A stretch of 64,000 nt of DNA from Cupriavidus taiwanensis LMG 19424 (GCF_000069785.1 NC_010529.1:382894-446893), one strand, 5' to 3'; positions 26,863 to 36,089 are shown, counted from the first letter of the stretch. The notes: generated by a model from the letters alone, not told the origin. A program made the numbers and translations.

Positions 26863-27621
26863 ATGACTACGCATGTTCTCTGCGATGTGTGCGGGGAAGG
26901 CCATGTCGCGTCCGTGTATGGACAAAATGAGATCGAGCACAAGGGCGCAACGTTCTCTGTGCCATTTGTCATGTCGCACTGTGAGGAGTGTGGCAGTGAC
27001 TACGCGTCAGCGTCTGACATGCGTCAGAACAAGCGCGCGGTAGTGGAGCTTCGTAAAAAGCTAGAGTGTCTTCTGACCGGGCAAGAGGTTCATGCCATCC
27101 GTGTCGGCGCAGGCCTGAAGAAGGTACAGGCAGTAAAAATATTCGGTGGTGGGCCGGTCGCCTTTTCGAAGTACGAAGCGGATGATGTGACCCAATCCGC
27201 ATCAATGGACAAACTCATCCGCGTAGCTGCACAGGTCCCGACTGCATTGGCATGGCTTGCTCATGCGGCAGGTGAGGAAGAGGTTGCGACGGCGATCTGT
27301 TCCAAGGAAGTGTCCCGAATCTCTACCATCCTGGAAGCGGATGGAGTGTTAAAGGACGCACGATGTGTGGTTCACGCGGTCCTCAAACATACGCTGTTAG
27401 ATTCTCCCATTTCCTGTTACTCGAAGGTCTTTGTATCCGAGAGCAGCGAAGAGGATGAACTTGCAGTTGATGTGCAGACAGGCGGGACAGTGCATAGTAT
27501 GGCCCGCTTTGTTCAGCGCAAGAATGCAGCCTACGAAATGTCGCTCGATTATGACGCTCCAGCTTCGAACTTGCCTGCGGCACTGAAGAGCATGCAGAGC
27601 TATAAGTTAGAAGCAGCCTAA
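26863..27621 (+). CDS. MqsA-like antitoxin with long C-terminal extension (TAC system)
   Basis: 252 aa. Residues 1-50 form a YgiT/MqsA zinc module with Cys7-xx-Cys10 and Cys40-xx-Cys43. Residues 71-112 are the MqsA-type HTH (LTGQEVHAIRVGAGLKKVQA, then IFGGGPVAFSKYEADDVTQS), which should bind the operator and repress the operon. After about 135 comes an unusual ~115-residue extension not found in the 131-aa E. coli MqsA. In known toxin-antitoxin-chaperone systems the antitoxin carries a C-terminal chaperone-addiction segment that needs SecB-like help to fold; this tail is the natural candidate. Ribosome site GGGAG; 12 bp after the toxin, 3 bp before the chaperone. Confidence 0.85.
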   Translation: MTTHVLCDVCGEGHVASVYGQNEIEHKGATFSVPFVMSHCEECGSDYASASDMRQNKRAVVELRKKLECLLTGQEVHAIRVGAGLKKVQAVKIFGGGPVAFSKYEADDVTQSASMDKLIRVAAQVPTALAWLAHAAGEEEVATAICSKEVSRISTILEADGVLKDARCVVHAVLKHTLLDSPISCYSKVFVSESSEEDELAVDVQTGGTVHSMARFVQRKNAAYEMSLDYDAPASNLPAALKSMQSYKLEAA

Positions 27622-27624
27622 GGT

Positions 27625-28149
27625 ATGAGACCGAGTCCATTAAAGCTCAATTCGCTTAGATTCTTGCACGTGAGCGTCTATCCCAGAAATGAGCCTGAGA
27701 CGCTGGATCCAGTAGAGAACCCCGCGCCAATTGATACCTGGGGAGCAAATATTCATTGTTCCCTTACCCATGCCGAAGCTGATAAGCTAGAAGGCGGGGA
27801 GGTCCGCGACTATATGGTTGCGTTAGGGATTCAAGTCAGTGACGGCCCGGAGAAAGAAGTTCCTTACAAGATTGATGTCGAATGTGTGGGATATTTTTCG
27901 ATACCAAATGGGTTCCCTGACGCGGCGGAACGTCTCGAAATCGCTGTTGTGAATGGTGCGTCTTTGCTCTATGGTGCGATCAGAGAGCAAATCGCAACCG
28001 TTACAAGTCGGTGTTGGTACGGTGAGCTACGATTGCCATCGCTGAATTTTCGAGAGGATGGCCCAGCGGCTCGCGCTGCGGCAGAGGCGAAGCGGCGCGC
28101 TGCAGAAGAAAAGAGCGGTGCAACTCAACCATCTGCCGATCCAGAGTGA
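27625..28149 (+). CDS. SecB-like chaperone (TAC system)
   Basis: 174 aa with the SecB fold signature. The strand-rich middle YKIDVECVGYFSI is followed by LLYGAIREQIATVTSRCWYG and ELRLPSLNF, which aligns with ILFPYARE...S...PQLNLAPVNF of E. coli SecB. The tail from residue 146 is charged and Ala-rich. Solitary SecB paralogues next to toxin-antitoxin pairs (e.g. Rv1957 of M. tuberculosis) act as dedicated chaperones for the antitoxin. ATG 27625 comes 3 bp after the antitoxin stop. Housekeeping secB is an alternative but does not fit this context or the divergence. Confidence 0.85.
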   Translation: MRPSPLKLNSLRFLHVSVYPRNEPETLDPVENPAPIDTWGANIHCSLTHAEADKLEGGEVRDYMVALGIQVSDGPEKEVPYKIDVECVGYFSIPNGFPDAAERLEIAVVNGASLLYGAIREQIATVTSRCWYGELRLPSLNFREDGPAARAAAEAKRRAAEEKSGATQPSADPE

Positions 28150-28178
28150 TGTAACTTTGCATCATGTCTTGACAAAGC

Positions 28179-28205
28179 GGCCCGCAATTATGCGGGCCGT
28201 TTGCA
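28179..28205 (+). terminator. Rho-independent terminator of the TAC operon
   Basis: GGCCCGC-AATTAT-GCGGGCC: perfect 7-bp GC-rich stem with a 6-base loop, followed by GTTTGCATTT. It lies 30 bp after the chaperone stop, closing a three-gene unit. Confidence 0.8.
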
Positions 28206-28368
28206 TTTCTGGTGCTAATGCCCGATGGTCTGAGTTGATCCGCGGTTCTCCATGCGCAAGTCTTTCCTCGGTAAATTGCGAGACCACTCAGCTTATGAGT
28301 AAGCGAGTCGCAAGCACCGTCTGTACCGTTCAGTAGAGTGGCGCCAAAGTAGTTCCCACCAAATAGTG

Positions 28369-28779
28369 ATGGGAACTACTTTGTCACAGTTACAGGAAGT
28401 ACCAGTTGCCGGCGGTCGCAAAGGCCGGCCGAACTACAACGAGGAATTCAAGCGGCGATTGGCAGCCGCTGCGTGTGAGCCGGGTGTCTCGGTATCGAAA
28501 TTGGCGCGCGAGCATGGCATCAACGCGAACATGCTGTTCACTTGGCGCCGACGCTATCGAACGGAGCAGTGCCAGGAAGCTGCGGTGTTGTTGCCGGTGA
28601 CGGTTGAACGCCCAAGCTCGCCACCCGGTCCGATGCCAATGAGTCCGGGCGCTGCGGTTTGCGAGCCGACGCCGCCGCACGGCGCCATCGAGATCCGCCT
28701 GGGCCGAGCGGTGATTCGCATCGAAGGGGCAGTCGACGCGAGCACGTTGCGTACGGTACTGGACCGTTTGACGCCATGA
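28369..28779 (+). CDS. tnpA: IS66 TnpA
   Basis: 136 aa HTH protein ([20 protein letters not shown], then [20 protein letters not shown]). ATG 28369 is used; a GTG at 28366 precedes it. Required with TnpB and TnpC for IS66 transposition. Ends in an ATGA overlap with tnpB. Confidence 0.9.
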   Translation: MGTTLSQLQEVPVAGGRKGRPNYNEEFKRRLAAAACEPGVSVSKLAREHGINANMLFTWRRRYRTEQCQEAAVLLPVTVERPSSPPGPMPMSPGAAVCEPTPPHGAIEIRLGRAVIRIEGAVDASTLRTVLDRLTP

Positions 28780-29123
28780 TCGGGTTGCCGGCGGGAACAC
28801 GCATCTGGATCGCTGCAGGCGTGACCGACATGCGCTGTGGATTCAACGGGCTCGCCGCGAAGGTGGAGGCGACTCTGCAAGAGAGCCCATTCTCCGGCCA
28901 TGTCTTCGTCTTCCGCGGCAGGCGCGGCAACGTCATCAAGGTGTTGTGGTCAACGGGCGATGGACTTTGCTTGCTCTCGAAGCGCCTGGAGCGTGGACGT
29001 TTCGTCTGGCCGAAGGCCGACAGCGGCAAGATCCACCTGACGCAAGCGCAGTTGTCGATGCTGCTGGAGGGGATTAACTGGAAGCAGCCCGAGCGCACCT
29101 GGCCGCCACAGTCGGTGTTGTAA
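28776..29123 (+). CDS. tnpB: IS66 TnpB (Orf2)
   Basis: 115 aa, full length: [19 protein letters not shown], then [18 protein letters not shown] and [13 protein letters not shown], the hallmark of IS66 Orf2. Translationally coupled to tnpA. Intact. Confidence 0.93.
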   Translation: MIGLPAGTRIWIAAGVTDMRCGFNGLAAKVEATLQESPFSGHVFVFRGRRGNVIKVLWSTGDGLCLLSKRLERGRFVWPKADSGKIHLTQAQLSMLLEGINWKQPERTWPPQSVL

Positions 29124-29153
29124 ACCTTGCGGCATGTGCGTAAACTGCCGCGC

Positions 29154-29748
29154 ATGCCAATCGACCCCAGCGATCTCCCCGACGACATTGAGGCCCTGAA
29201 GGCCTTGGTGTTGGCACAGCGGGAATCGATCGTACTCATGGAACGGGCCTTGGCGGTCCGCTCCATGGAGATCGAGCAGCTAAATCTGCAGATCTCAAAG
29301 CTGAGGCGGATGCAGTTTGGCCAGAAGTCCGAGAAGCTGGATCGACAGATTGAACAGCTTGAGACCCGACTGGAAGATCTGCTGGCCGAGGAAGGTGCGG
29401 CTGAAACCGAAGTCGATCCGCAGGCAACCCCTTCTGTCCGGAAGAAAGCGGTACGCAAGCCGTTGCCGGAGCACCTGGAGCGGGAGGAGCGCATTCTCGA
29501 GCCCGAGACCGAAGCCTGTCCAGAGTGCGGCGGTAAGCTCAAGCCGCTGGGCGAGGACATCTCGGAGCAACTCGATATCATCAGCAATTCATTCAGGGTG
29601 ATTCGGCAGGTGCGGCGCAAGAAGGCCTGCGCCTGTTGTGATTGCATCGTCCAGGCTGCGGCGCCAAGCCGGCCGATGAGCGCGGCATTGCCACGGCGGG
29701 ACTGCACGCTCACATACTGGTTGCCAAATACGCTGATCATCAACCGCT
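29154..29748 (+). pseudogene. tnpC: IS66 TnpC 5' part, frameshifted and interrupted
   Basis: From ATG 29154: coiled-coil ([20 protein letters not shown]), then the Cys-containing zinc region (ACPECGGKLKPLGEDISEQL). Near 29678 one base is missing compared with homologues, so AHILVAKYADHQPL continues in the next frame. IS21 enters at 29749 after CAACCGCT. The frameshift means this copy was dead, or died, independently of IS21. Confidence 0.88.
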
Positions 29749-29824
29749 TAGATAGCGTCAAGCAGGACGGCCGGTCCAGCGACAATCATTTTGGCCGGTT
29801 GGCCGGGATGATTGTCGGTGAGTG

Positions 29825-30661
29825 TTAGGTCATGGTTGTCGCTCCGTTATCGATGTCGCGGTGATTGTCGTTGTCGCTGGATGATTGTCGTCGGCGAGCA
29901 GACTGCTTGTCGCTTGCGGTGCGCCGACGGTAGCTTTCGACGTTCATTTCAAAGATCGTCGAATGGTGGACGAGTCGGTCAATCGCGGCGATGGTCATGC
30001 CGGGGTCAGGGAACACGTTGTCCCAGCCTGAGAACGGCTGGTTGGCCGTGATCAGCAGACTGCGCCGCTCATAGCGCTCGGCGATCAGTTCGAATAGGAC
30101 ACTGGTTTCGGCCTGGTCCTTGCGGGCGTACGACAGGTCGTCCAGGATGATCAGGTCAAAGCGGTCGAGCTTGGCCAGGGCTGCAGGTAACTGCAGGCTC
30201 TGCCTGGCTGCCTGCAGCTTCTGGACGATCTCGCTGGTACGCGTGAACAGTACCCTGTACCCAGCGTCGATCAGGGCATGCCCGATGGCCGATCCGAGGT
30301 GGCTCTTCCCACCGCCCGGCGGGCCGAAGATCAACACATTGGCACCTTTCTCCAGCCAGGAATCACCGCTCGCCAGTGCCATCACGTGCGCCTTGGAGAC
30401 CATGGGCACAGCACTGAAGTCGAAGGCAGCCAGCGTCTTGGTTGGATCCAGGCGGGATTCGGTTCGGTGTCGTTCGATACGCCGCTTGGCCCGTTCGGCC
30501 AGTTCGTGTTCGAGCAAGGCGCCAAGCAGCCGGGTTGCCTGCCAGCTTTCCTTGTCGGCGCGCTGTGCGAACTCTGGCCAGAGCCGGCCAATGGTGGGCA
30601 GGCGCAGTTCGTTGAGCATCAACGTCAGGCGGGCGGCATCAATTGGGAGCGGCGCGTTCAT
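29825..30661 (-). CDS. istB: IS21 helper ATPase IstB
   Basis: 278 aa from ATG 30661 (MNAPLPIDAARL), which overlaps the istA stop as ATGA. AAA+ ATPase with Walker A GPPGGGKSHLG and Walker B LIILDDLSY. It helps IstA choose and join target DNA. A charged C-terminal tail (SARRRQSSSDNDNHRD) is present. Confidence 0.94.
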   Translation of the reverse strand: MNAPLPIDAARLTLMLNELRLPTIGRLWPEFAQRADKESWQATRLLGALLEHELAERAKRRIERHRTESRLDPTKTLAAFDFSAVPMVSKAHVMALASGDSWLEKGANVLIFGPPGGGKSHLGSAIGHALIDAGYRVLFTRTSEIVQKLQAARQSLQLPAALAKLDRFDLIILDDLSYARKDQAETSVLFELIAERYERRSLLITANQPFSGWDNVFPDPGMTIAAIDRLVHHSTIFEMNVESYRRRTASDKQSARRRQSSSDNDNHRDIDNGATTMT

Positions 30662-32157
30662 GCTGCGACCCCCTGGCCCAGCAGGGCGTCGTAGCAACTG
30701 GTCGCCGGCATCTGGACATGGATGACGGGGTGATCGGCTTGCCGCGGCGAGAACTCCTCGCGCAGCGCTTCCAGATCCGGCAGATCACCATCGCCCAACA
30801 TGGCTTCCAGGCGCACGGCCAGCACGGCTTCGATACCGTCCATGGCCGCCAGCTCAAGCAGGCCAACCATCGTCTTGCACGCGTCGCGTTGCGACAGCCG
30901 GGCATCAAGCTGCTCCCAGGTTCGCCGATAGGCCTCCCGAGGGAACAGATCGTCCCGGAACGCCAGGCCCTTGAAGGCCTGCGGCTTACGTTTGAGCCCC
31001 TCAATGAAGTGCCGATAGTCGATAGCGCGGCGGGTGCTGTGCGCGGCGTGGGAGCCCCGAGGAGTGCTGAACACCATGGCTCCGGACAGGTAGCAGTCCA
31101 GTCGGTCGCCGTACACACGCACCTTCAGACGGTGACCAATCAGGCGGGACGGCGCGCTGTAGAGGATGCCGCGCACGGTGAATGTGCTGCAACGGGTGAC
31201 ACGCGCTTCCTCTTCGGCAAAGTCCGTCGTGCGCCGGGGAGGCAGGTCCGTCAACTGCTCGCGCTCGAGACGGAACGCCGCTGCATGACGCCGGTTACGA
31301 CGCATCACGACCTCGCGCAGGAGCGCCTCATAGGCGGCTCGATCCTCGAAGTCCCGGTGGCCGCGCAGCATCAGTGCCTGGTCGACAGCCTCCTTCAGAT
31401 AGCGGTGGGATGATTCCACACTGCCGTTCTCGTGGCCCAGGCCGCGGTTGTTACGGGTGCCGGTCATCCCATAGTGGTCCAGCAGGGCTTCGTAGCGCGT
31501 TGTGAAGTCCTCCTGCTCCTTCAGGTTCTTGAACGCCGCCGAGAGGCTGTCGGTGCGATGTTCTCGCGGGCAGCCGCCGGCCTGCCAGAGCGCGTTCTGC
31601 AAGCCCGAGGACAGCGCCTCGAAGCTCTCTCCGCCTTCAACCACTTGGGCGTACTCCCAGCGCGAGAACGCGAACACGAAGTGATACAGGCGGTGAGGGA
31701 ATGGAACGCCGGAGATGGTGATGCCCAGCGCCTGCATATCGGTGAAGTCCGACAGTGCCCGGATCCCCGGCGCGTGTTCCTGTGGGAAGAAGACTTCTTT
31801 GGCCGGTCCAGACACAGCCCGCCACTTGCTGATGCGCCGTTCGAGCGTGCGGCGCATGCTGTCAGGGTATTGGTCGGGATGGTCGTCCTGGAGCTTGCGC
31901 AGAATGGTGATGGCTTGCAGGCGCGGCTCGCTAGCAAGCATCGGCACGACCTCGGTGTCCCAGACCTCGACGAATGGATCGGGCCGCGAGCGCCAGTAAC
32001 GGCGGGGCTTCTGCGAAGGCAGTTGGCTATCACGTTCGATACGCCGGGCACTGCGCACACTGATGCCGGCCTTGGCAGCGGCAATCTCCTGGGTATGCTG
32101 TTTGCGTTTGGACATGTAGAGGCTAACCTGTTGGTCGGTAATACGGGTTCCAGACAT
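30658..32157 (-). CDS. istA: IS21 transposase IstA
   Basis: 499 aa. N-terminal HTH (QVSLYMSKRKQHTQEIAAAK), then an rve DDE core: Asp in LSDFTDMQALGITIS, Asp in EHRTDSLSAAF, Glu in GHENGSVESSHRYLKEAVDQ. A C-terminal Mu-type beta-barrel follows. Complete. Confidence 0.94.
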   Translation of the reverse strand: MSGTRITDQQVSLYMSKRKQHTQEIAAAKAGISVRSARRIERDSQLPSQKPRRYWRSRPDPFVEVWDTEVVPMLASEPRLQAITILRKLQDDHPDQYPDSMRRTLERRISKWRAVSGPAKEVFFPQEHAPGIRALSDFTDMQALGITISGVPFPHRLYHFVFAFSRWEYAQVVEGGESFEALSSGLQNALWQAGGCPREHRTDSLSAAFKNLKEQEDFTTRYEALLDHYGMTGTRNNRGLGHENGSVESSHRYLKEAVDQALMLRGHRDFEDRAAYEALLREVVMRRNRRHAAAFRLEREQLTDLPPRRTTDFAEEEARVTRCSTFTVRGILYSAPSRLIGHRLKVRVYGDRLDCYLSGAMVFSTPRGSHAAHSTRRAIDYRHFIEGLKRKPQAFKGLAFRDDLFPREAYRRTWEQLDARLSQRDACKTMVGLLELAAMDGIEAVLAVRLEAMLGDGDLPDLEALREEFSPRQADHPVIHVQMPATSCYDALLGQGVAA

Positions 32158-32311
32158 GGACTGACCGCTTATTGATGCGATCAGCCATCGTAGAACCCGG
32201 CCAACTCGGCGCCGCCGGTGGCGGAAACTCTCCGGCGGCTACGCCGCCTCCGAGTTCCCGCCACCGGCCAAGATGTTTGTCGCTACGCCGGACAAAATGA
32301 TTGTCGCCGCC

Positions 32312-32880
32312 CAACCGCTGTACCGCCAAGCCGCTATCTATGCTCGCCAGGGCGTGGAGCTGGACCGCACGACCATGGCGCGCGGGGTCGGCGCTTGCGG
32401 TGCGCTGGTACGCCCCCTCGTCGAGGCTTTGCACCGATACGTGATGATGCCCGGCAAGGTGCACGCGGACGACACGCCGCTGCCGGTACTTGCGCCAGGT
32501 AAGGGGCAGACCAAGACCGGAAGGCTATGGGCTTACGTGCGAGACGATCGCGCATCGGGTTCGGATGCTGCGCCTGCGGTCTGGTTCGCCTACACACCAA
32601 ACCACCAGGGCCAACATCCCCAAGCGCATCTGGCCGGCTTCCGCGGCATCCTGCAGGCAGACGCGTATGCGGGCTTCAACGCTGTTTTTACCGATGGCAG
32701 TGTGCGCGAAGCAGCTTGTATGGCTCACGCGCGCCGTAAGGTGCACGATCTGCATGTCCGCAAGGCAACGCCGACCACAACGGAGGCGTTACGCCGGATC
32801 GGCGAGCTCTATGCCATCGAAGCGGAGATCCGGGGTAAGCTGCTGGCGCCTTTATGCCGAAGAGCTACCTGCCGTGCGTC
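32312..32880 (+). pseudogene. tnpC: IS66 TnpC 3' part
   Basis: Resumes at PLYRQAAIYARQGVELDRTT and covers the DDE region (HADDTPLPVLAPGKGQTKTG; LQADAYAGFNAVF; ACMAHARRKVHDL) until AEIRGK, then loses frame and stops at the IS5 junction near 32880. The last ~150 codons of TnpC are missing. Confidence 0.88.
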
Positions 32881-33553
32881 AAGACCGATCCCGATGCCAA
32901 GCTCTACCGCAAGGGCAAGACATCCAGTGAGCTGCGCTACATGGGTCATACCCTGAGCGACAACCGCCATGGCCTGGTGGTTAGCGCCATGGTGACCAAG
33001 GCGGACGGACACGCCGAGCGGGAGGCCGCAAAGGTCATGCTTAACGATGCCAGGCAGGTGATTGAAGACCTGAATGTGGAAGTCACCGTGGGCGCGGACA
33101 AGGGCTATGACGCGCACGAGTTCATTGAGGCCTGCCTGGAAATGAAGGTGACGCCCCACGTGGCGCAGAACACATCGGGTCGTCGCTCGGCCGTTGCTGA
33201 TGCCATTGCTTCCAGCGCCGGTTATGCCGTCTCGCAACAAAAGCGCAAGCTGATCGAACAGGGCTTCGGGTGGGTCAAGACCGTGGGGCGCATGCGTCAG
33301 GTGATGGTGCGCGGTCTGAAGAAAGTCGATCAGATGTTTGTGCTGAGCATGGCCGCCTACCACCTCGTGCGCATGCGCTCGCTGGGACAAATCCGTCCGC
33401 AGTTGCAGTAATCGCGCTAATGAGGCCGGAATGGGCGCCAAAACGCGGAAAAAGCCGAGGCAGTGACGTCCGGCTTCCGGATTGTGAAAAACAGCGCTCC
33501 CCGCCTTGCGGGGAAAAACTCATCGCTAGCGCGATGAGTACTTCAGCAGCCTG
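32881..33553 (+). mobile_element. IS5-family element (375-aa type), 3' half only (copy 3)
   Basis: Begins inside the transposase gene at KTDPDAKLYRKGKTSSELRY and runs to the normal right end ...CTTCAGCAGCCTG at 33553. The following ATAG is not a YTAR site, so this side too has been rearranged. The 3' coding part (to 33411) is open but lacks the first catalytic Asp. Confidence 0.88.
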
Positions 33554-33786
33554 ATAGGGGATACGTGATTTGAAAGCAGCCCAGCCCCATGAACTATGTC
33601 AAAGAAAATGTTCGCCACCATACAACGACTCGTGCAGGGCTGGACATTCGGTTAAGAAATTTGCTGAGCCACCCAATGGCTCGGCGTAAGGCTATTCAGC
33701 TTTCATGGCGAATATGCAGACGCTATTCATCACAGTCGCCCCAAGGCGGAATGGTGAAGTGCGCAATCACTACTTGAAGACGGAGT
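33554..33786. other. Short non-coding stretch
   Basis: About 230 bp between the IS5 end and the IS2-type remnant. A 62-codon frame at 33589 has no recognisable features. Nothing further identified. Confidence 0.35.
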
Positions 33787-34131
33787 GTACTCAGTCGCTT
33801 CCTTCAATATCTCTGCTTCCTGTGTCTTTTTTCCCAAGAGCCTTTGCAACTCTCGAATCTCGTTCATCGCGGCGGCTAATTGAGATGCGGGAACCAAAGC
33901 CTCGCCGATATTGTGAGGGGCCAGAGTACCATCTTGGTACTGCTTCCGCCATGCGGACACTTGATTGGGATTGACTTCATGGCGCCTGGCCACCTCTAAG
34001 ACGGTTACACCTGGTTCCAGGGTTTCCTGCACAATAGCAAGCTTTTCATGCACGGACCGCCGCCGCCGCCGCTCTGGCTCGCTCAAGGCCTCGTTTCCTC
34101 CTTCAGAAGGGTTGGACTTCAAACTGGTCAC
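33787..34131 (-). pseudogene. IS3-family (IS2-type) OrfA, orfB missing
   Basis: OrfA with the IS2-like [21 protein letters not shown], then [20 protein letters not shown], and a leucine zipper ([20 protein letters not shown]). The sequence then departs from the family and orfB is absent. From 34132 to 34369 no gene is recognised. Confidence 0.82.
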
Positions 34132-34369
34132 AAAATATCTCCTCTAATTTAAAAACGTCCCTAGGTATCATACGAGGCAGGCATGTCTTGGTGAACACGC
34201 TGACATTAGCTAGCTCACCGTTCCATTAACTCATCAGGCAGCACTACCGCGGACTCTTTAGTTTCCAGCCAATTGCGTAAAGCATGAAAACGAAATATTA
34301 AAACCCATGCGTTACATGGCCCAAGAGACTGAAACTGAAACAAGGAACGCCGCACGTTTTTGATTTGCC

Positions 34370-34732
34370 TTAGCATGCTTCAGCATCTGATACATGACAG
34401 GTGACTAGAATGAGGCGTCTTGTGGCTTGCAAAAACCTGACGCAGCCTGGAGTCGATGACTTCGAAGAAGTACCATCACTACCTTGCAAATAACGCCTCA
34501 GCAATTCTTCGAGCGAGCTTCGCACCAATGTTGGTGGAACCCGGAGTTGTAAGTCATTTGAATGAAAAATCATCAGCCGCCTCCAGGAAGTCGGGATTGT
34601 AGAGGGCGTACCTCCGGACGTAAAATGAACTGTATTCAAATCGTTATGAAGCTCGCTCATGAGGGTATGTGAAGACCGCTGCTGCAATAGAAAATGAGTA
34701 CGGTACAGCACATCCATGACGCGCCCCTTCAT
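34370..34732 (-). CDS. Hypothetical protein downstream of pectate lyase
   Basis: 120 aa, ATG 34732 only 3 bp after the pectate lyase stop, so it may be translated from the same mRNA. No signal peptide, no recognised domain; Ser/Thr/Leu-rich. It could also be a non-coding open frame; spacing is the only support. Confidence 0.3.
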   Translation of the reverse strand: MKGRVMDVLYRTHFLLQQRSSHTLMSELHNDLNTVHFTSGGTPSTIPTSWRRLMIFHSNDLQLRVPPTLVRSSLEELLRRYLQGSDGTSSKSSTPGCVRFLQATRRLILVTCHVSDAEAC

Positions 34733-34735
34733 GTA

Positions 34736-36016
34736 TCAGAGATGCCCTGTGCCGGCATATGCCTTGACTATAGCGGGCACTTTGCTTGCCTCATAAGGCG
34801 TTATCATGCAGGACGAGGCCTTGGACTTTGATGAGTGAATTATATTTTTTCTCAGCGCTTCAAATGCTTCCATTACGGCAGAGTATTGCGTAAAATCGTT
34901 GTTCGAGGGTTCAGGGATAGCGACATTGCCGAGGCAAGGGCGACCGGCTTTTTCTTTGCACTCCCGCTGGGCTACAGCGCCGAGACTACCGAGCGCTCCA
35001 AAGATATAGCCATCGTCAGGCAAAATTGGAAAGATCACATTATCAAAGTAGTTCGCCTCGACAAAAAGATGTGCTTTTTCACTCGAGTCGATCGCATGCC
35101 AAGAACCATTCTGGAAATAGTTATTAACCACATGCACAATGGCATCGCTGCCAGAAACTTTCGGTGCTCGCCCGGAAAAATCATGAATCCAATTATTGGA
35201 TAAAGTAATATTTTGCTTTTTTGCAGTTAGCAAGATATTCCAATAATGTTTCCCGTTGCACTCAGGTGAGTAAGCGCTTGTGCCGTCGAAATTATTCCAC
35301 GAAATAGTGACGTTGATTGCAGGCCTGAAGTGATCGACAATCATTTGTCGGCCAATATTGTGGAAGGTATTATGATCTATCCAAACTCGGTCCACCCCTT
35401 CCAGCGATATTGCGTCGCCACCAAAAACGATGCCGTTATTAATGTCACTTATCGTAAGATTTCTTATTTCGACGTTGCGGGAGTTCACCAGACGCAGTCC
35501 CTTTCCCTTTAGCGCTGCGGACGAGCTGGCGCCAATTAAGGTCTTATTTGAACCGACCGATAGCGGATTTTTCCCGGCCGCATCGTAAGTAATCCCTGTG
35601 ACTTCTTTTCCACTGCAATGCCTATCGTTCGCATCGACAAGGATCAATGCTTCCGGCTCGTACGGCGTCGGACATTCACCTTTTATTTTGCCGGGATAAC
35701 AGCCACGCTCCGAGGAGGTTTTTTCTGTCCCTGTGTAGTCAATCGTTGTTGCGATTCTTATGATGCGTGGAGTTGCATCAGAGCATACTCCTTCCGCATT
35801 AAATGAATTACACAGGGCATTCTTCAGTTGCTCCCGGCCATCAATTGGATCTGTGATATTCACGACTTCCCCGCCCATCCCGCCGATCGTTGCTGCGCCG
35901 AACCCTTTCGGCCGACTAAAATCAAATTCCGTTGCGCACGATCCGGATAAATTAAACAGGAAGGCCGCCGAGCCCAGCACCAGAGTCGCTCGCTTGAATG
36001 CCATATGAAATAACAT
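34736..36016 (-). CDS. Secreted pectate lyase (polysaccharide lyase family 1)
   Basis: 426 aa. ATG 36016 (MLFHMAFKRATLVLGSAAFL) is chosen because AAGGA lies five bases upstream; an ATG at 36031 gives five more residues. A signal peptide ends near SGSCA. The parallel beta-helix signature is clear: TLIGASS, LRLVNSRNVEIRNLTI, AISLEGVDRVWIDHNTF, ITLSNNWIHDFSGRAPKVSG and a run of N/V-rich coils. SGRAPK occupies the catalytic Arg region of Pel enzymes. It would cleave polygalacturonate by beta-elimination outside the cell, with Ca2+. Such enzymes occur in plant-associated Burkholderiales. AT-richer than its surroundings. Confidence 0.88.
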   Translation of the reverse strand: MLFHMAFKRATLVLGSAAFLFNLSGSCATEFDFSRPKGFGAATIGGMGGEVVNITDPIDGREQLKNALCNSFNAEGVCSDATPRIIRIATTIDYTGTEKTSSERGCYPGKIKGECPTPYEPEALILVDANDRHCSGKEVTGITYDAAGKNPLSVGSNKTLIGASSSAALKGKGLRLVNSRNVEIRNLTISDINNGIVFGGDAISLEGVDRVWIDHNTFHNIGRQMIVDHFRPAINVTISWNNFDGTSAYSPECNGKHYWNILLTAKKQNITLSNNWIHDFSGRAPKVSGSDAIVHVVNNYFQNGSWHAIDSSEKAHLFVEANYFDNVIFPILPDDGYIFGALGSLGAVAQRECKEKAGRPCLGNVAIPEPSNNDFTQYSAVMEAFEALRKNIIHSSKSKASSCMITPYEASKVPAIVKAYAGTGHL

Positions 36017-36089
36017 ATAATTCCTTGTCAATATTTAGACATTGCCAATAATTGAGGTTTCCTATTTTCGGCTTCCATAGGTCCGGGGT

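Larger units (their letters stand above)
29749..32311 (-). mobile_element. IS21-family element, copy 1
   Basis: About 2563 bp. The interrupted tnpC word CAACCGCT occurs on both sides (29741-29748 and 32312-32319), giving a 6-8 bp duplication depending on the exact boundary. Termini contain repeated TGATTGTCG / GACAATCATTTTG-type motifs, the multiple terminal repeats typical of IS21. Its genes are identical in translation to copy 2 at 51707. Confidence 0.9.
28299..32880 (+). mobile_element. IS66-family element (copy 1), split by IS21 and 3'-truncated
   Basis: Left terminus GTAAGCGAGTCGCAAGC at 28299. tnpA, tnpB and the first part of tnpC lead to an IS21 insertion at 29749; tnpC resumes at 32312 and is cut off near 32880 by a fragment of the 1327-bp IS5. 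The palindrome at 28351-28378 (AGTTCCCACC...) lies before tnpA. Confidence 0.85.

Noticed and set aside
27625..28149. Housekeeping secB
   Set aside because: Position directly behind an MqsA-type antitoxin, divergence and the charged tail fit a TAC chaperone better.
28351..28380. Palindrome before IS66 tnpA as a separate regulatory element
   Set aside because: A similar palindrome precedes tnpA in the complete IS66 (60956-60985), so it belongs to the element.
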